64,000 nucleotides of DNA from Acarospora socialis (lineage: Eukaryota > Ascomycota > Lecanoromycetes > Acarosporales > Acarosporaceae). Under the pieces are notes generated by a model. The model had not been told where the DNA came from. It ran no database searches and saw nothing but the letters and a program-made list of their open reading frames with translations. This document shows positions 1 to 11,352 of this stretch, piece by piece (the first letter of the stretch is position 1; every line of letters starts with the position of its first letter). The stretch is from NCBI GenBank assembly GCA_025617375.2, contig JAMYGW020000002.1, positions 1,984,001 to 2,048,000 on the forward strand, read 5' to 3'. The translations under genes were made by a program, and so were the position numbers.

Positions 1-879
1 CAACATGTGTTGGACACACATGAGCAGCAAGAATGAAGCCAAATACTATTCAAAAAAGTCATGTCAGAGATGAGAAACTTACAATATCACAGAATGGTTG
101 AGATCAGATGACACTGTGAGAAAAGAACTATGCATTCTAGAGACTGAGATCAAAGAAGTTGATACTTGTGATACTCAGATAGAAGAAGACTACAGTGATA
201 GCATCTGAATTGTCTTGAATTTGAATGTGAACCAAGAGAAAGTCAATCAATGAGAAGTTGACATGAGACTGAAGACAGCATATCAGCATCCTGAGAACCA
301 ATGACAAGCATTGAAAGAAAAAAAGCTTCAGTTCAAGACACAGAAGCTTGAGCAAGAAATGCAAGCTTGAAAATGGAAAGCAGAACACAAGAGTGCAAAA
401 GAAAGAAAGACATATGATCAGCTAGAAGAGCTGATGATAGCTGTTAAAGATGAATGTTTCAACAGTGACAATGCAGCAATATCAAAATTTCTTGTATGAA
501 AGATGAAGAGTCACAAGATCAAGATACACTTATCTGAAGAATATATCACACAGAATGGAGACAGATGAATCTTCAGTGAAGAATATATATCACTTGAATT
601 TCTGCAAAGAGTAAGAGCCTTTGAGAGTCAGTTGCAGACAGAATATGATCAATATGAACTCTGACTACACTCAGAAAGACACATTGAGTGACACAGTCTA
701 AAGTATGCAAATCTTATGATCAGAAGAAAATCAAGATGATTTCAGAAACTTTGAAGATGAGCTGAATGACTGAGTAAGTCAAAAAATGAAGAGCTTTCTC
801 AACAAGACTAGAGAGAAAGGAGCTAGCAGCATCTCAAAGACAAGACAATGATCATTAAATATGAACCAAAATCATGATC

Positions 880-3800
880 AACAGACACCAGATCAATGCA
901 TTGGTGAATTCTGAAGCAAATGATAACATCATGAATCAACAAATAGTCAATATGTTAGAATTAGTGACACAGTGAGCACACTGTTCATCCAACATACACA
1001 TGATGAACAAAGTCATCAAAAGGATTAATGAGAAAACCTGTGTGAAAGCCTCAATTCTTGAAAACTCACAAGAGATAATGTTTGATGTTATGAAACAAAT
1101 CAGATATGATGCAGTACTAGAGATGCTCTAGTTATGCAAAAAGAATCTGAAGATTGATTGAGTTACAAAAGAAATATGTGCAATCAAAGACACATATGAG
1201 ATTTCAGAACAACCAGAAATGAGCTTATCAGAGCATAAGTCATGAGATCATGAAATACTGCTATTGAATGAAAAACAACCTAAGTGAATGCCATTATACC
1301 CAATGAGCAAAGACCAACTCAAGAAAGTAAGAACTTACCTTGATGAGAATCTAAAGAGAGAATTCATTAAATCATTCAAGTCATCAACAGAATACCTGAT
1401 CCTGTTCATATCAAAGAAAAATGGCAGAAAGTGACTATGTGTTGATTACAGACAACTCAATGAGATAACTCATCAAGACAGTTACTTCTTACTGTTGATA
1501 GAAGAGTTGCAAGACCAATTAAATAAAACTAAGTGGTTCATGAGCTTAGACCTGAAGGATGCCTACTATCAAGTTAGAATGAAAGAGAATGAAGAATGGA
1601 AAACAGCATTCTGAATGTGATATGAACACTATGAATATACTGTCATGTCATTTAAATTGAAGAATGCACCAGCCACCTTTCAGAGACTGATCAATGACAT
1701 GCTGAGAGAATACCTTGATGATTTTGTGATCACATACCTTAATGATATTCTGATATATTCAGAAGATCTTGAGAAGCATTGAGAACATGTGTGCAAGGTA
1801 TTAGCAAAGCTCAATGAGAAAGCTTTGTACATGAAAAAGTCAAAAAGCAGGTTCAAGACCAAGAAAGTTGAGTTTCTAGACTATGTGATTTGATCTGAAC
1901 AGATCAAGAAGAATTCAAAGAAGACAGAAGCAGTCAGAAACTGACTGACACTGAAAAGAATCAAGGAAGTACAAGTCTTTCTAGGATTGATGAACTATTA
2001 TTGAAAGTTTGTACCAAACTATGCAAGAATTGCGGAACCACTGATGCATTTGACACACAAAAGTGAAGATTGACATTGGGATAAGAAGCAAGAGAAGACA
2101 TTTCACACACTAAAGAGAAGTCTTAGTGGAACAGCACACCTCAGGATACTCAATTCAGCATGTGAGAAAATACTGAAAACTGATGCTTCAGATTTTGCAG
2201 TAGAAGCATGCTTATATCAGATTGAGAAGAAACAACAGAAACTCATAGTGTATCAATCTAGAAAGTTATCAGAACTCAAGAAAAGATATGAGATTCACAA
2301 CAAGAAACTTCTTGCAATAGTGAAAGCACTGCAAGACTGAAGATCTTATCTTGCAGGTACAGAGAAGTCAATTTGAATTTACATGAATCACAAGAACTTG
2401 AGAAACTTCACAATGACAAAGCAACTCAACTGACAACAAGTTCATTGAGCGGAGCAGTTAGCAGACTACAAATTCCAAATCCATTACAAAAAGAGTAATG
2501 AGAATGATGAAGCAGATGCCTTGAGCAGATGATCTGATCATGAAGATGTACAAATGATACACATTGAAATTCTGAGCAAAGACAACAACAAAATTCTCAC
2601 AAAAGACTTAACAGCAATGTACAAGATGAAGCAAGCTCCCTTGACAGATGAAGAACTTATTGAGATGTGTCACTACAACAGGGTTGGTGGACACTTAGAA
2701 GTCAAGCACACTGAGAACTTAGTGTGAAGAAGATGCAATGTTAGTGATCTAAGAAATTGAGTCACCAAGATGATTGCTGTGTGCAATTCATGCTGAAGAA
2801 ACAAGATCAATCAAGATAGACAATACAATGAAGTAACACAACTGAATACATCAGGTGCACCATGGAAGTCAATTATCATGAACTTCATTATGAAGCTACC
2901 ACCATCAAAAGACCCAGCATGAAAGATAAGATTCAACAGTATATTGACTATAGTGAACAGATTAACCAAGTACACAATGTTCATTCCATTTAAAGAAACT
3001 GCAACAGCACCAGTATTGATGTACACCATACTGCAAGAATTGATTAGCAATCACAGACTATCAAGAGAATTTATCACTGATAGAGACAAGCTGTTTACAA
3101 GCAAGTTTTGAAAAATGCTTACAGCAGAACTCAGAATAAAACACAAGATGTCAACAGCATATCACTCACAGACAGATGAACAAAGCAAATGAATGAACCA
3201 GATGGTAGAGACATACTTGAGGCATTATGTCAACAAAAACCAAAGCAACTGAGTACAGCTGTTGCCAACGGCACAGTTTGTGTACAACAACACAAGAAAT
3301 GAGACCACGGGAGAAATGCCTTTCTATGTGAACTATGACTATAACTCAAAGATATGGTGAGACTCAAAAGAACATGAATTGCAAAGTCAGAAAGCAATTT
3401 TAGATATCACACAGATGAAAAAGCTGCATCAAGACCTGACAGAACAAATCAAACAGCAGATGAAGCAAGCAACAGAGGCAAAATCATTCAGAGAAGAAGA
3501 AAGAGTATATCTAAGAATGAATAATATACAGACAAAGAAAAGAAGCAAGAAGCTGGAGAACAAAAGCATTGAATCATTCAAGATCATATGAAACATCAAG
3601 AAATTAAGCTATGAACTAGACTTACTCAGAGAAATGAGAATACACCTGATATTTCATGCATTCATGTTACAGCATTGCAATCAGTTCATACCACTTCAAA
3701 CCAACAAAACACCTGTCAAACCCAACAAAGAATATGAAGTCAAGGACATTCTAGGGAAGAGAATGATTAGTGAGAAAGTTCACTATCTTGTAAAATGAAA

Positions 3801-3897
3801 AGAATATGATACATCAAAAAATATCTGAGAACCCAAAAAGAACCTCAAGAACTGCACAAGAACACTTCAACATTTTGAGAAAAGAAGTCAAGATTAG
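880..3897 (+). pseudogene. pol polyprotein of chromovirus A copy 1, inactivated by many TGA codons
   Basis: One reading frame is followable from protease to chromodomain despite many stops. The protease active-site region reads ALVNSEANDNIM, which looks like a mutated DSGA-type motif. The RT palm has DLKDAYYQVRM and YLNDILIYS (YLDD with one Asp changed to Asn). RNase H includes KTDASDFAVEACLYQ. Integrase includes STAYHSQTDEQ and YNNTRNETTGEMPF. The C-terminus has EYEVKDILGKRMI followed by VHYLVK*KEYD, a chromodomain whose aromatic-cage Trp is now a TGA. The frame ends at 3,897 and overlaps the convergent opposite-strand ORF. The frame is certain, the exact start is not. Confidence 0.9.
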
Positions 3898-4351
3898 TCC
3901 AGAAGGATGAAGACATTGTGTTAATGAGTTGCAACAATGGTTGAGAAGTTTCATTCTCTGTCTCATCATTATCACTCACAAGCTCTTCAGCAAGACACTT
4001 TGCTTTTGCATCAATTTGAGTTTCAGACTGTTTCAAGGTTTTCTGCAACCTAGCAATTTTTGTCAAAAGTGTGAGAAGTTGCTCATTGAGAGTTCAAGAA
4101 AGCTCATTTTTGATTTTGAAACAGACAGACTCAAAAGAGTCAAGAGAGAGATTGACACAGAAACAATCTTGATGCACACACTCAACATACTTTGTGAACT
4201 TAGAGAAGTCAGATAATGCTGAAGAATCAGAAGACATTGTAATACAGAAGAGACTGATGTTTAGACAATGATCACAAGAGACAAGTGCAGGATTTTCTTT
4301 ATGAAAAATGATATCAGTGAGACAAAGTCAATTTTTGAATTTCAGGTGCAT
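3845..4351 (-). pseudogene. opposite-strand Cys-rich/coiled-coil ORF of chromovirus A (copy 1)
   Basis: A 169-codon frame runs against the element, between the pol end and the 3' LTR, from an ATG at 4,351. It matches the ORF at 15,801-16,307 codon for codon in length and resembles the one in element B at 10,876-11,352. Two CX2CX6C-type motifs are visible: CDHCLNISLFC, and a second where the first Cys is now Tyr (YVECVHQDCFC). A Lys/Glu/Gln-rich helical stretch follows (LTKIARLQKTLKQSE), then the conserved acidic DNDETENE and a tail ending FLCSS. Its two internal stops are TGA, consistent with RIP. Function is unknown. Cysteine spacing suggests zinc binding. Confidence 0.72.
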
Positions 4352-4435
4352 TGTCAGAATGTGACAAGCAAATGCTGATATATACTCTGTCTTAAATAAA
4401 CTCTAGAGAACTAGCACCTGAGAGAGAAGAAATGA

Positions 4436-4752
4436 TGTTACAATCATATTCTAGAAAGAAACAGCAGAATCAGAAATACACTCAGAAAGTGTAGTTCTGA
4501 GCATGAAATGATGAAACACCAGGCATTCTCTCATGAACATGTGTCAGAAAGCACATCAGAACACTGAAATGTTGAGTGTGTCAGTGTGTTCATTTCTATA
4601 TAGTAGGATTGATTTTCTTATGAAATTGATCATGTTCAACTCATCTAGTTACACAATACAAAGCTACTGTTTACCTAGAACCTTTGAATCTTTATATCAA
4701 GAAGCACAAAACCCTAGCTCTATAATCAAGAAATCTCAGTTGAAACATAACA
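4436..4752 (+). repeat. 3' LTR of chromovirus A copy 1 (317 bp)
   Basis: The LTR begins TGTTACAATCAT and ends GAAACATAACA (TG...CA). It aligns end to end with the inverted LTRs at 15,401-15,716 and 21,119-21,434. A purine-rich polypurine tract (GAGAGAGAAGAAATGA) lies immediately upstream. The 5' LTR is outside the window, so the target-site duplication cannot be checked. ATTGA follows directly. Confidence 0.92.
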
Positions 4753-5499
4753 ATTGAGCTCTGTTCAATCTGACTACATCTTTGCAAAAATATTGTATAT
4801 ATTTTTTTCTCAATGTACAGCACTGTACTAACATCAACAGCTTTAAAACAGAAATCATTATTAAGAAAACATTATTGAACAGATTTGTGCAGACATCAAA
4901 CACATTAATGAGAATGTGTGCAAATCTTGTCAAAAACATTCTAAATTAACTGAACTCTTCATGATCTGTATAATGTTGAACAGCTATTTTTGTAAAGTCT
5001 GTATGAACTGTATATTTGATGATAATAATATACATTGTTCTCTCTCTTCAAATATAGACTCTATACAACTTTGATTTTAGTGATACTGATACTGTACAAA
5101 GAAGAATGAGTTTAAACAGAAAAAAGAGAGATTAAACAACAAGAGTCATAAAAAGTGCAAAGTTAATGCAGAGCTTGACAACTTTAAATCAAGCAGTATG
5201 TATCATTTTCTGTTCTATTTTACTTCATATTAATGCTGTACAGAGTCTGACAAGAAGAAATATACTGATAAGAGTATTGAAAAGAAGATCAACTATGCAC
5301 ATATCATTAAACAAAGACAAAAACTTAACAACATAAAACTTTCAAAGCTGTTCAGAGACTCTGCAGACACTTATCAGCATTGCACAAAGATGAACAATGT
5401 TATTGCAGATCAATTCATTAATAAAAAGAGTAATATTGAGTCTGAATTGTCACAGAGATAGAACTATACAGCTTATACAGCTTGAATTTTGTTTAAACA
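4753..5499. other. AT-rich repeat-island sequence, nothing recognised
   Basis: Mutated, CpG-poor DNA between the LTR at 4,752 and the recognisable Helitron helicase. It may be the 3' end of the Helitron or older repeat. I could not identify a coding motif or a CTRR/hairpin Helitron terminus. Confidence 0.5.
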
Positions 5500-8400
5500 G
5501 CATTGTAAAGCTCTGAATACTATCTGTAGTTAATTGTTTACAGTTAAATGAAGTATGATTGATACTGTTCAGTGCATTTTACAGTTATATATAACTATAA
5601 CTGTAATGAATTTTTTGTCAGTAGAACATTCAAATACATTACATACACTGTTTAAGTTGACTGCAGTCAATATGAATCAAAACAGTAATGAATTCATGTG
5701 TATAAAGTAATTAAGTATCACTACAAACTCTTATCAATCTAAATCAAATAGCAGTAATTCATACAGAGTCAAAAAAACTATAAATGATGTGATCTTATAT
5801 CAATCAATATCTCAAAATACACAATATTATCTGTAATGATCTGTTCAGCAGATGCAAACAATACTGAAAGTTTAAACACATCTGTTATTTTTGAAAGTGT
5901 TATATACAGTTATTTATGATTGAAATATGATGTTTACAGATTCACATCAACAATGTTCAATGACTGACTCTGAAACTTATTCACAGTTATAACAAAGTAT
6001 AAACAGATAAAAAACTGCTTGTATGTCAAAATTCAGAGATAATCTTCTTCTTTACTGATCAGTTTGACTTTGAAAAGAATTTGTAACTGTTTGCAAAAGA
6101 CATCATTCAAGATATAATTCTCAATACAGTTCTGATGCAAATGAATTATAATTATGTAAGTATCATTGCAAAAACTCTTCTTGAAATGCAAATTTTGTAA
6201 AAGAATAATAGAAGTGTCAGAAGTGCAATACTCACAATAAGAAGTTAAGTTTTCAGTAAAGATCTATTGAGCTCAATGCCATATAGTAAATAGTATGTAA
6301 GTCAGAGCTGTGACTATCTGAATTAAGTGTATAAGTGTGAAGTCTGTTGTTTTCTACTCTAAGCTATGTGTGAGATATTATATAAGATCTAAGTGAATAG
6401 ACATGACTGAATAAGCAGTCAGGTAAGCAAAGCATCTAGAGTATAATCATAACAAGAAGTCTCAATTTTTAGATGCAGCTCTGCAGAAAACAACTCAGAT
6501 GAAGTCAGACTCTATAAGAACTTTGTAGAAAGTTGATGAGTGTCATTATTTTCATTGACATCAGCTGTATTCACAGAATTAAAAATATACTATTTACTTT
6601 GTATATCTTGCAGAATGAGTCTGTTCAGCTTATTAGTTATATTGTTGTGAAAAGTTAAGATTATTCATGAACAAAAGAAGTCAGAAGTTTGATGAGTCTG
6701 TTGAAGATTAAAAAAAGAAAAGACATGATTGCAGAAAGTCTGTATGAAGCTAAAATGATGTGTGATTTGTGATGAAAAAGATATTTATTTATGATACTGA
6801 GACTTGTAGAACATATCAGCAATTCAGACAGCAAAGACTTCATTGACTGATTTTGAAAGTATTTACATATTCTTGTATAGACTCAATATGTGTATTTGTA
6901 ATCACAGTATAAATTGCTGCATACTTGCATCAATCTGTGCTGCACAATTTTTCTTTGAAATAATTAACAATGTCTGTGCAAAGTCTTCATTAAGAACTGT
7001 TGAGATACTTTTAAAGAGACTTTAATTTTAACACACATCAATCAGACTGAAATTGACTGCAGTGAAGTTGTATTTGTGCTGTATAGAAATCTCATTTCAA
7101 ATAATCAAAGCTATACAGACAAAAAGACTAATCAGTGCACTTATACAAATAATTTTACAGATAATTGTTGCAGTACAGATCAGAAAGATCTTAAAATGAA
7201 AATATAATGTTTAATCATCAAAAAGTAACAGAGCTGCAATATCTGATGATATAATATACAGAACAATTTTTTTCTGTGTATAAAAGTGATGACATAAATA
7301 TTAATACAAAAAGATCTTTTCAGTGTCTGCAGAACTCTGTACAAAGAAGTGAGCTATATTTATATTTTGAGCAATTGCAAACAGAATAATATCAAAGTAG
7401 TAATGCTGATCTGAATTCAGTTGTTATATCATTTCATTCTGTAATTAAGTTTCAAGAACTAAATTATAACTCAATTCAGCAGTAATCAGAGAGTTATGTT
7501 GTGACTGACTTCAGTTCAATACTGATTAAAACAATACAAAGTTCAAAAGTGACTGATCATGATCTGCAAAATTTTGTGCAATTAAATACAGTTTATAATT
7601 CAAATATAAATTTTCAAAATCAACAGAAACATATAAGAATGATTTAATGTGTCTGCATAGATCATCACACAAATAAGTGTGAAACTGCTTTCATAACTGC
7701 ACAGACTTCTCTATATCATCATTAAGAAGAGTAAACACAAACAAAACTTGTAGAGTTGATTCAGAAGAGAATGTAATTGCTTTAGTAAAGTAATTAATTT
7801 ATTCATTATTATTTTTCAACAGTTCTTAAACAGTACAGACTGCATAAAAGCTGAGATAAATCTGATCATCAATCATACAAAGATATTCAAAACTTTACAA
7901 ATCTCATACAACAGTGAGCAGAAGTCACAAGTAGAACTTTTTATCTGTATTGAAGTTGAGATGATACATACAGTCAATGACAAATTCACACTGTTGAGAT
8001 GTTTAATGACAATTACTCTTTAAATTATGATACATATAGTGTGCAGAAAACTTCTGATACAGATATGTATGATCATTATTATGTAGTTGATTGTATTGAA
8101 AAAAAACTAACAAAATGATGTCAAATTCATTTATAGCAGTCTAAAGATCTTGAAAACTTGCTTCATTATCAAAATACACTGTCTGCTCATCAGACAGATG
8201 TATGATTAATTGAGTTATCAGTAAATCTTCAGAATGATTTTCAAAGTTGAATAGACATTATACAGCTTGAGTAAATTCAATGTATTGATTATTTAAATGC
8301 TGTACAATCTCATCTTTATTGTTCTGCAACTGAGCTGTTGTTTAATCATCATTCTTATAAATGTACTTATATATATACTTGATGATCTGTACAGAATCAC

Positions 8401-10437
8401 ATATCTTTACATTGATATGTGTATAATAATGATGAGTAAGATATAAATTGTACAGCACAATTCAGCAATTATTCATAATCATATTTCATTCATTAATCTT
8501 CTTAATTCAAGTGCAATCATCTGCACAACATCAATACAATGAATATTCATCACTTTCAATCAATGTTTCATTCTAATAAAGCTTCAAAAATCATTTTAAA
8601 CAGACTCATTCAGAACTGAATTTGAATTCAATTATACATGAAGTGTTTGAATTCTGTTTATCACATAATTCATGAATTAATTAAGACTGTACAATTTCAG
8701 TCAAAATATTGTTCTAATTCAATTCAGACTCAGACAGTTCTGCATGAATAATTTTATTAATATGACTTTGTTTAAAAAAATTATCATCTCAATACAAGAA
8801 GAACAGATCATACATATGTGACAAGTTTCATTTCTGATACTCAATGATTCATATACAGTTAAGATACTGATCAAACATCATATAAAGTTTTTTAATCAGA
8901 GTTTTTTTCTTTAAGTAAAACACTCACATCACTATGTTCAAACAATTCTCAGCTCACTGCAGAAACTTTAAGATCTATTGTATGTCTGATTAGACAGAAT
9001 TGATGATAAAGATAATGAACAGATTTAATTTGTCAAAGTGTTGAACAATTATCATGAAGTTTTGAAACAGCTGTTATATGTGTTGATTATCTTCTGTGTA
9101 ACTTGATGATAGTATTATACAGTGTTTAACAGTTTCAGTATTAAGATCATCATTTAATAAAATATCTGCAACATCATTGTACAGATCTGTGTGAAAGACA
9201 TTTTGATGATGATGAAGATAGTTTAGTTTGAATTGATTTATAATTGTATATGCATCATATACATACTGCTGCAAAAGCTGACTCATATGCAAGATGATGA
9301 AAAACTCATTAGTATGACTGTGTAAATGATAATGAAATCATAATTGCTGACTGTAATACTTCTGTACATGTTGTTCATTTTTATTGTGAAGTTATAAATT
9401 TCATATTCAGTTCAATTATTCAGTAAAAAAGAGCAGAACATAGTGAAGCAGCATGTATGCAGTATTGTTGTGTTTAATTTGATAAAAGTGTGACTTTAAA
9501 TCATTCTGTCACTGTTCAGTAATGATAATATTGTGAAAGTCAGATTCATTGTATTTATCTGAAAAAAAGACAGCAATCTCATTACTAATTGACAGATTGT
9601 GATGATGTTGATCTGACTTTGATTTAACTATAAAATGTATTTGTGAATTAATTACAACTCACATAAAGTCAAAAAGTGAAGTATGTGTCTTTAGATACTT
9701 CTGTGCAATCTTGTAATACTTAATGAAAAAATTATTACAGTGATGAAGCATGTCAGTGAGTTATTTAAGAAGATGTTCACAAAACTGAGATGATTGTGCA
9801 AAACAATTTGCAGATGCATAGACTGAATCATAAAAATACAGCTAAGCAAAGAAGAGCAACTGACTCTGTGCATTGTAAAGTGATCTCTGTAAGTGAAAAT
9901 TTGTTTTAAATCTGAAAATTATGAATGTTTTTCTGATCAGCAAGTCTATCATCAGAGCTGTACATGCACAAAGTGAAAGTGAGAACATTATTATAGAATT
10001 GAATATTCTTTCAAAAATACTGAGTCTCAGCAATATTAACTTGAAAAAAACTGCATAACAACAATGATAAAGTCTGCAGTGACTGTAACAGTTTATTTTT
10101 CTTTAAACAATAGATTGTAAAGACATCTTTAATTATTGAGCACTCATCAGATCAGTGCAATGTTTTGTATCAGTGACACTTTTTAGTTATAGCATCAAGA
10201 ACATGTGACTGCACATTTTTATAAACTGAACACAGTCTTTTATGAATTCATATTTTAACTGAATGATCTTGTACAGATGAAGATGAAGATGAATTTGAAG
10301 ATGAAGATGAAGATGAATTTAAAGATAAAGATGTGTGTGAATCTCAAAGAATTAATTGTGATTTGCATGAAGATGTATGTGATTCTTGAAGAATAAACTG
10401 TGATTTTTGTGAAAAGAATTTTGAAGTAATATCAGAG
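5500..10437 (-). mobile_element. Degenerate Helitron (Rep/PIF1 helicase) relic
   Basis: Read on the minus strand, this is a rolling-circle Helitron polyprotein broken by TGA/TAA/TAG and small shifts. In order from the right: a Ser-rich N-terminus (about 10,280-10,430); the NIQFYNNVLTFT block (about 9,990); NLSISNEIAVFF (about 9,590); LLHYVLLFF (about 9,440); LLQQYVYDAYTI with LNYLHHHQ (about 9,200-9,285), typical of the Helitron-like N domain; and a Rep region with IEYQK*NLSHMYD, corresponding to the QKRGLPHxH two-His motif with the second His lost. A PIF1-type helicase follows: P-loop remnant SADTEKI (about 7,311-7,337), SSDIAALLL (about 7,240), Walker B IIWNEI (about 7,090), and NEDFAQTLLII (about 6,990). 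Element ends were not located, and the left limit is approximate. Confidence 0.85.
10433..10437. repeat. Target-site duplication of element B, left copy (CAGAG)
   Basis: Five bases directly left of LTR-B are CAGAG, identical to the five bases directly right of the other LTR-B at 22,668-22,672. This fixes the element B insertion boundaries. Confidence 0.93.
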
Positions 10438-10798
10438 TGTAACATTCTAATCTGAGCTTTCTCAGATATGTAGAGCTAAGAGTTTGTGCTTATTGATATA
10501 ACAGCTGGTCTGAAATAGTTCTGGTCTTTAACTCTTAGATAGTTACTTAAGTTGAACATGGTTGTTTTCATAAGAAAAACAACTCTACTATATAGAGTAA
10601 ACTTGACATCTCTGTGTTGAGCACTCTTGATGTCTTGATGTCTTGATGTTGAGAGATTGAGTTTTCAGCTTGTCTACTCATCATTAAGCTGTTGCATTAT
10701 TACATGACTGCTGTCTAGCAGTTCTCTCTGTATATGCTCTGAGTGAACTTCTGATCACAGACTCATGAGTTTTTTTCTCTTTAAATATGATTATAACA
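10438..10798 (-). repeat. 3' LTR of chromovirus B (361 bp)
   Basis: On the plus strand it reads TGTAACATTCTAA at the left edge and ends ATGATTATAACA, matching 22,307-22,667 over the whole length with transition differences. The outer 13 bases on the element strand resemble those of LTR-A (TGTTACAACCATA in the better-preserved copies), so the two families are related. Confidence 0.94.
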
Positions 10799-10875
10799 TC
10801 ATATTTTCTCTTTAGGTGCTAGTTCTTTAGAGTTTATTTAAGTGAGAGTATATAACATTTTCATTGTTAGCAACA

Positions 10876-11352
10876 ATGCTTTCTAAAAATTTCAATTGTC
10901 TAAGAATTGCAAAGAAAATTTAACTTAGTGATAGTCTCATCACATTTTCTTGTGAATTCTGTACTGCTTGTGATCTTGATTGCTTTGTTATGACTGGTGA
11001 AAGATCAAAATGTGATAAGTGTACTCACTGTGATCATTTGTGTATTGCAGTCTCATGAGAGTCTCTCAACAGAACTTGTCTTTCTCTTCAAAAGAAAATA
11101 AGTGATGTAAATGTGATTCTTGATGCTCTTACTGTCAAGATGATGCATTTTCAAAAGACTTTGAATCAGATGAATTGTTATGTCACACAAAAAACTGACT
11201 GTCTTGCTGCTGAACTTAGTAGTGATAATGATGAAACTGAGAATGAAGATTCTCAAACAATGTCATAACTTGTTAACTTAATATTGTCATTCTTCTGAGC
11301 TAATATTGACTTTCTTTCTCAAAATATTGAAGTGTTCTTGTGCAGTTCTTGA
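10876..11352 (+). pseudogene. Opposite-strand Zn2Cys6-spaced ORF of chromovirus B
   Basis: A 159-codon frame starts at the ATG at 10,876 and is antisense to pol of its host element. The cysteines read CEFCTACDLDC, nine residues, then CDKCTHCDHLC. This is C-X2-C-X6-C-X9-C-X2-C-X6-C, within the Gal4-type Zn2Cys6 consensus. Basic residues normally found between the cysteines are largely absent, probably through mutation. A helical region (LQKKISDVNVILDALTVKMM) and the acidic DNDETENEDS block, shared with the family A ORFs, follow. The tail ends FLCSS. Internal stops are mostly TGA. Whether the protein served the element or was a separate gene captured by it cannot be told here. Confidence 0.72.

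Larger units (their letters stand above)
1..4752 (+). mobile_element. Ty3/Gypsy chromovirus, family A, copy 1 (5' end outside window, RIP-like decay)
   Basis: LTR retrotransposon whose 5' LTR and gag start lie left of the window. Position 1 aligns with about position 20,151 of the full-length minus-strand copy at 15,401-21,434. In order I can read an aspartic protease remnant (about 899-1,130), reverse transcriptase (about 1,275-1,900), RNase H (about 2,150-2,400), integrase (about 2,640-3,350), a C-terminal chromodomain (about 3,720-3,890), an opposite-strand ORF, and the 3' LTR. The chromodomain places it among chromoviruses. Most frame breaks are TGA where Trp or Arg is expected, and the RT YLDD motif reads YLND. 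These are C-to-T changes on one strand or the other, as left by repeat-induced point mutation. The element is dead. Confidence 0.93.
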
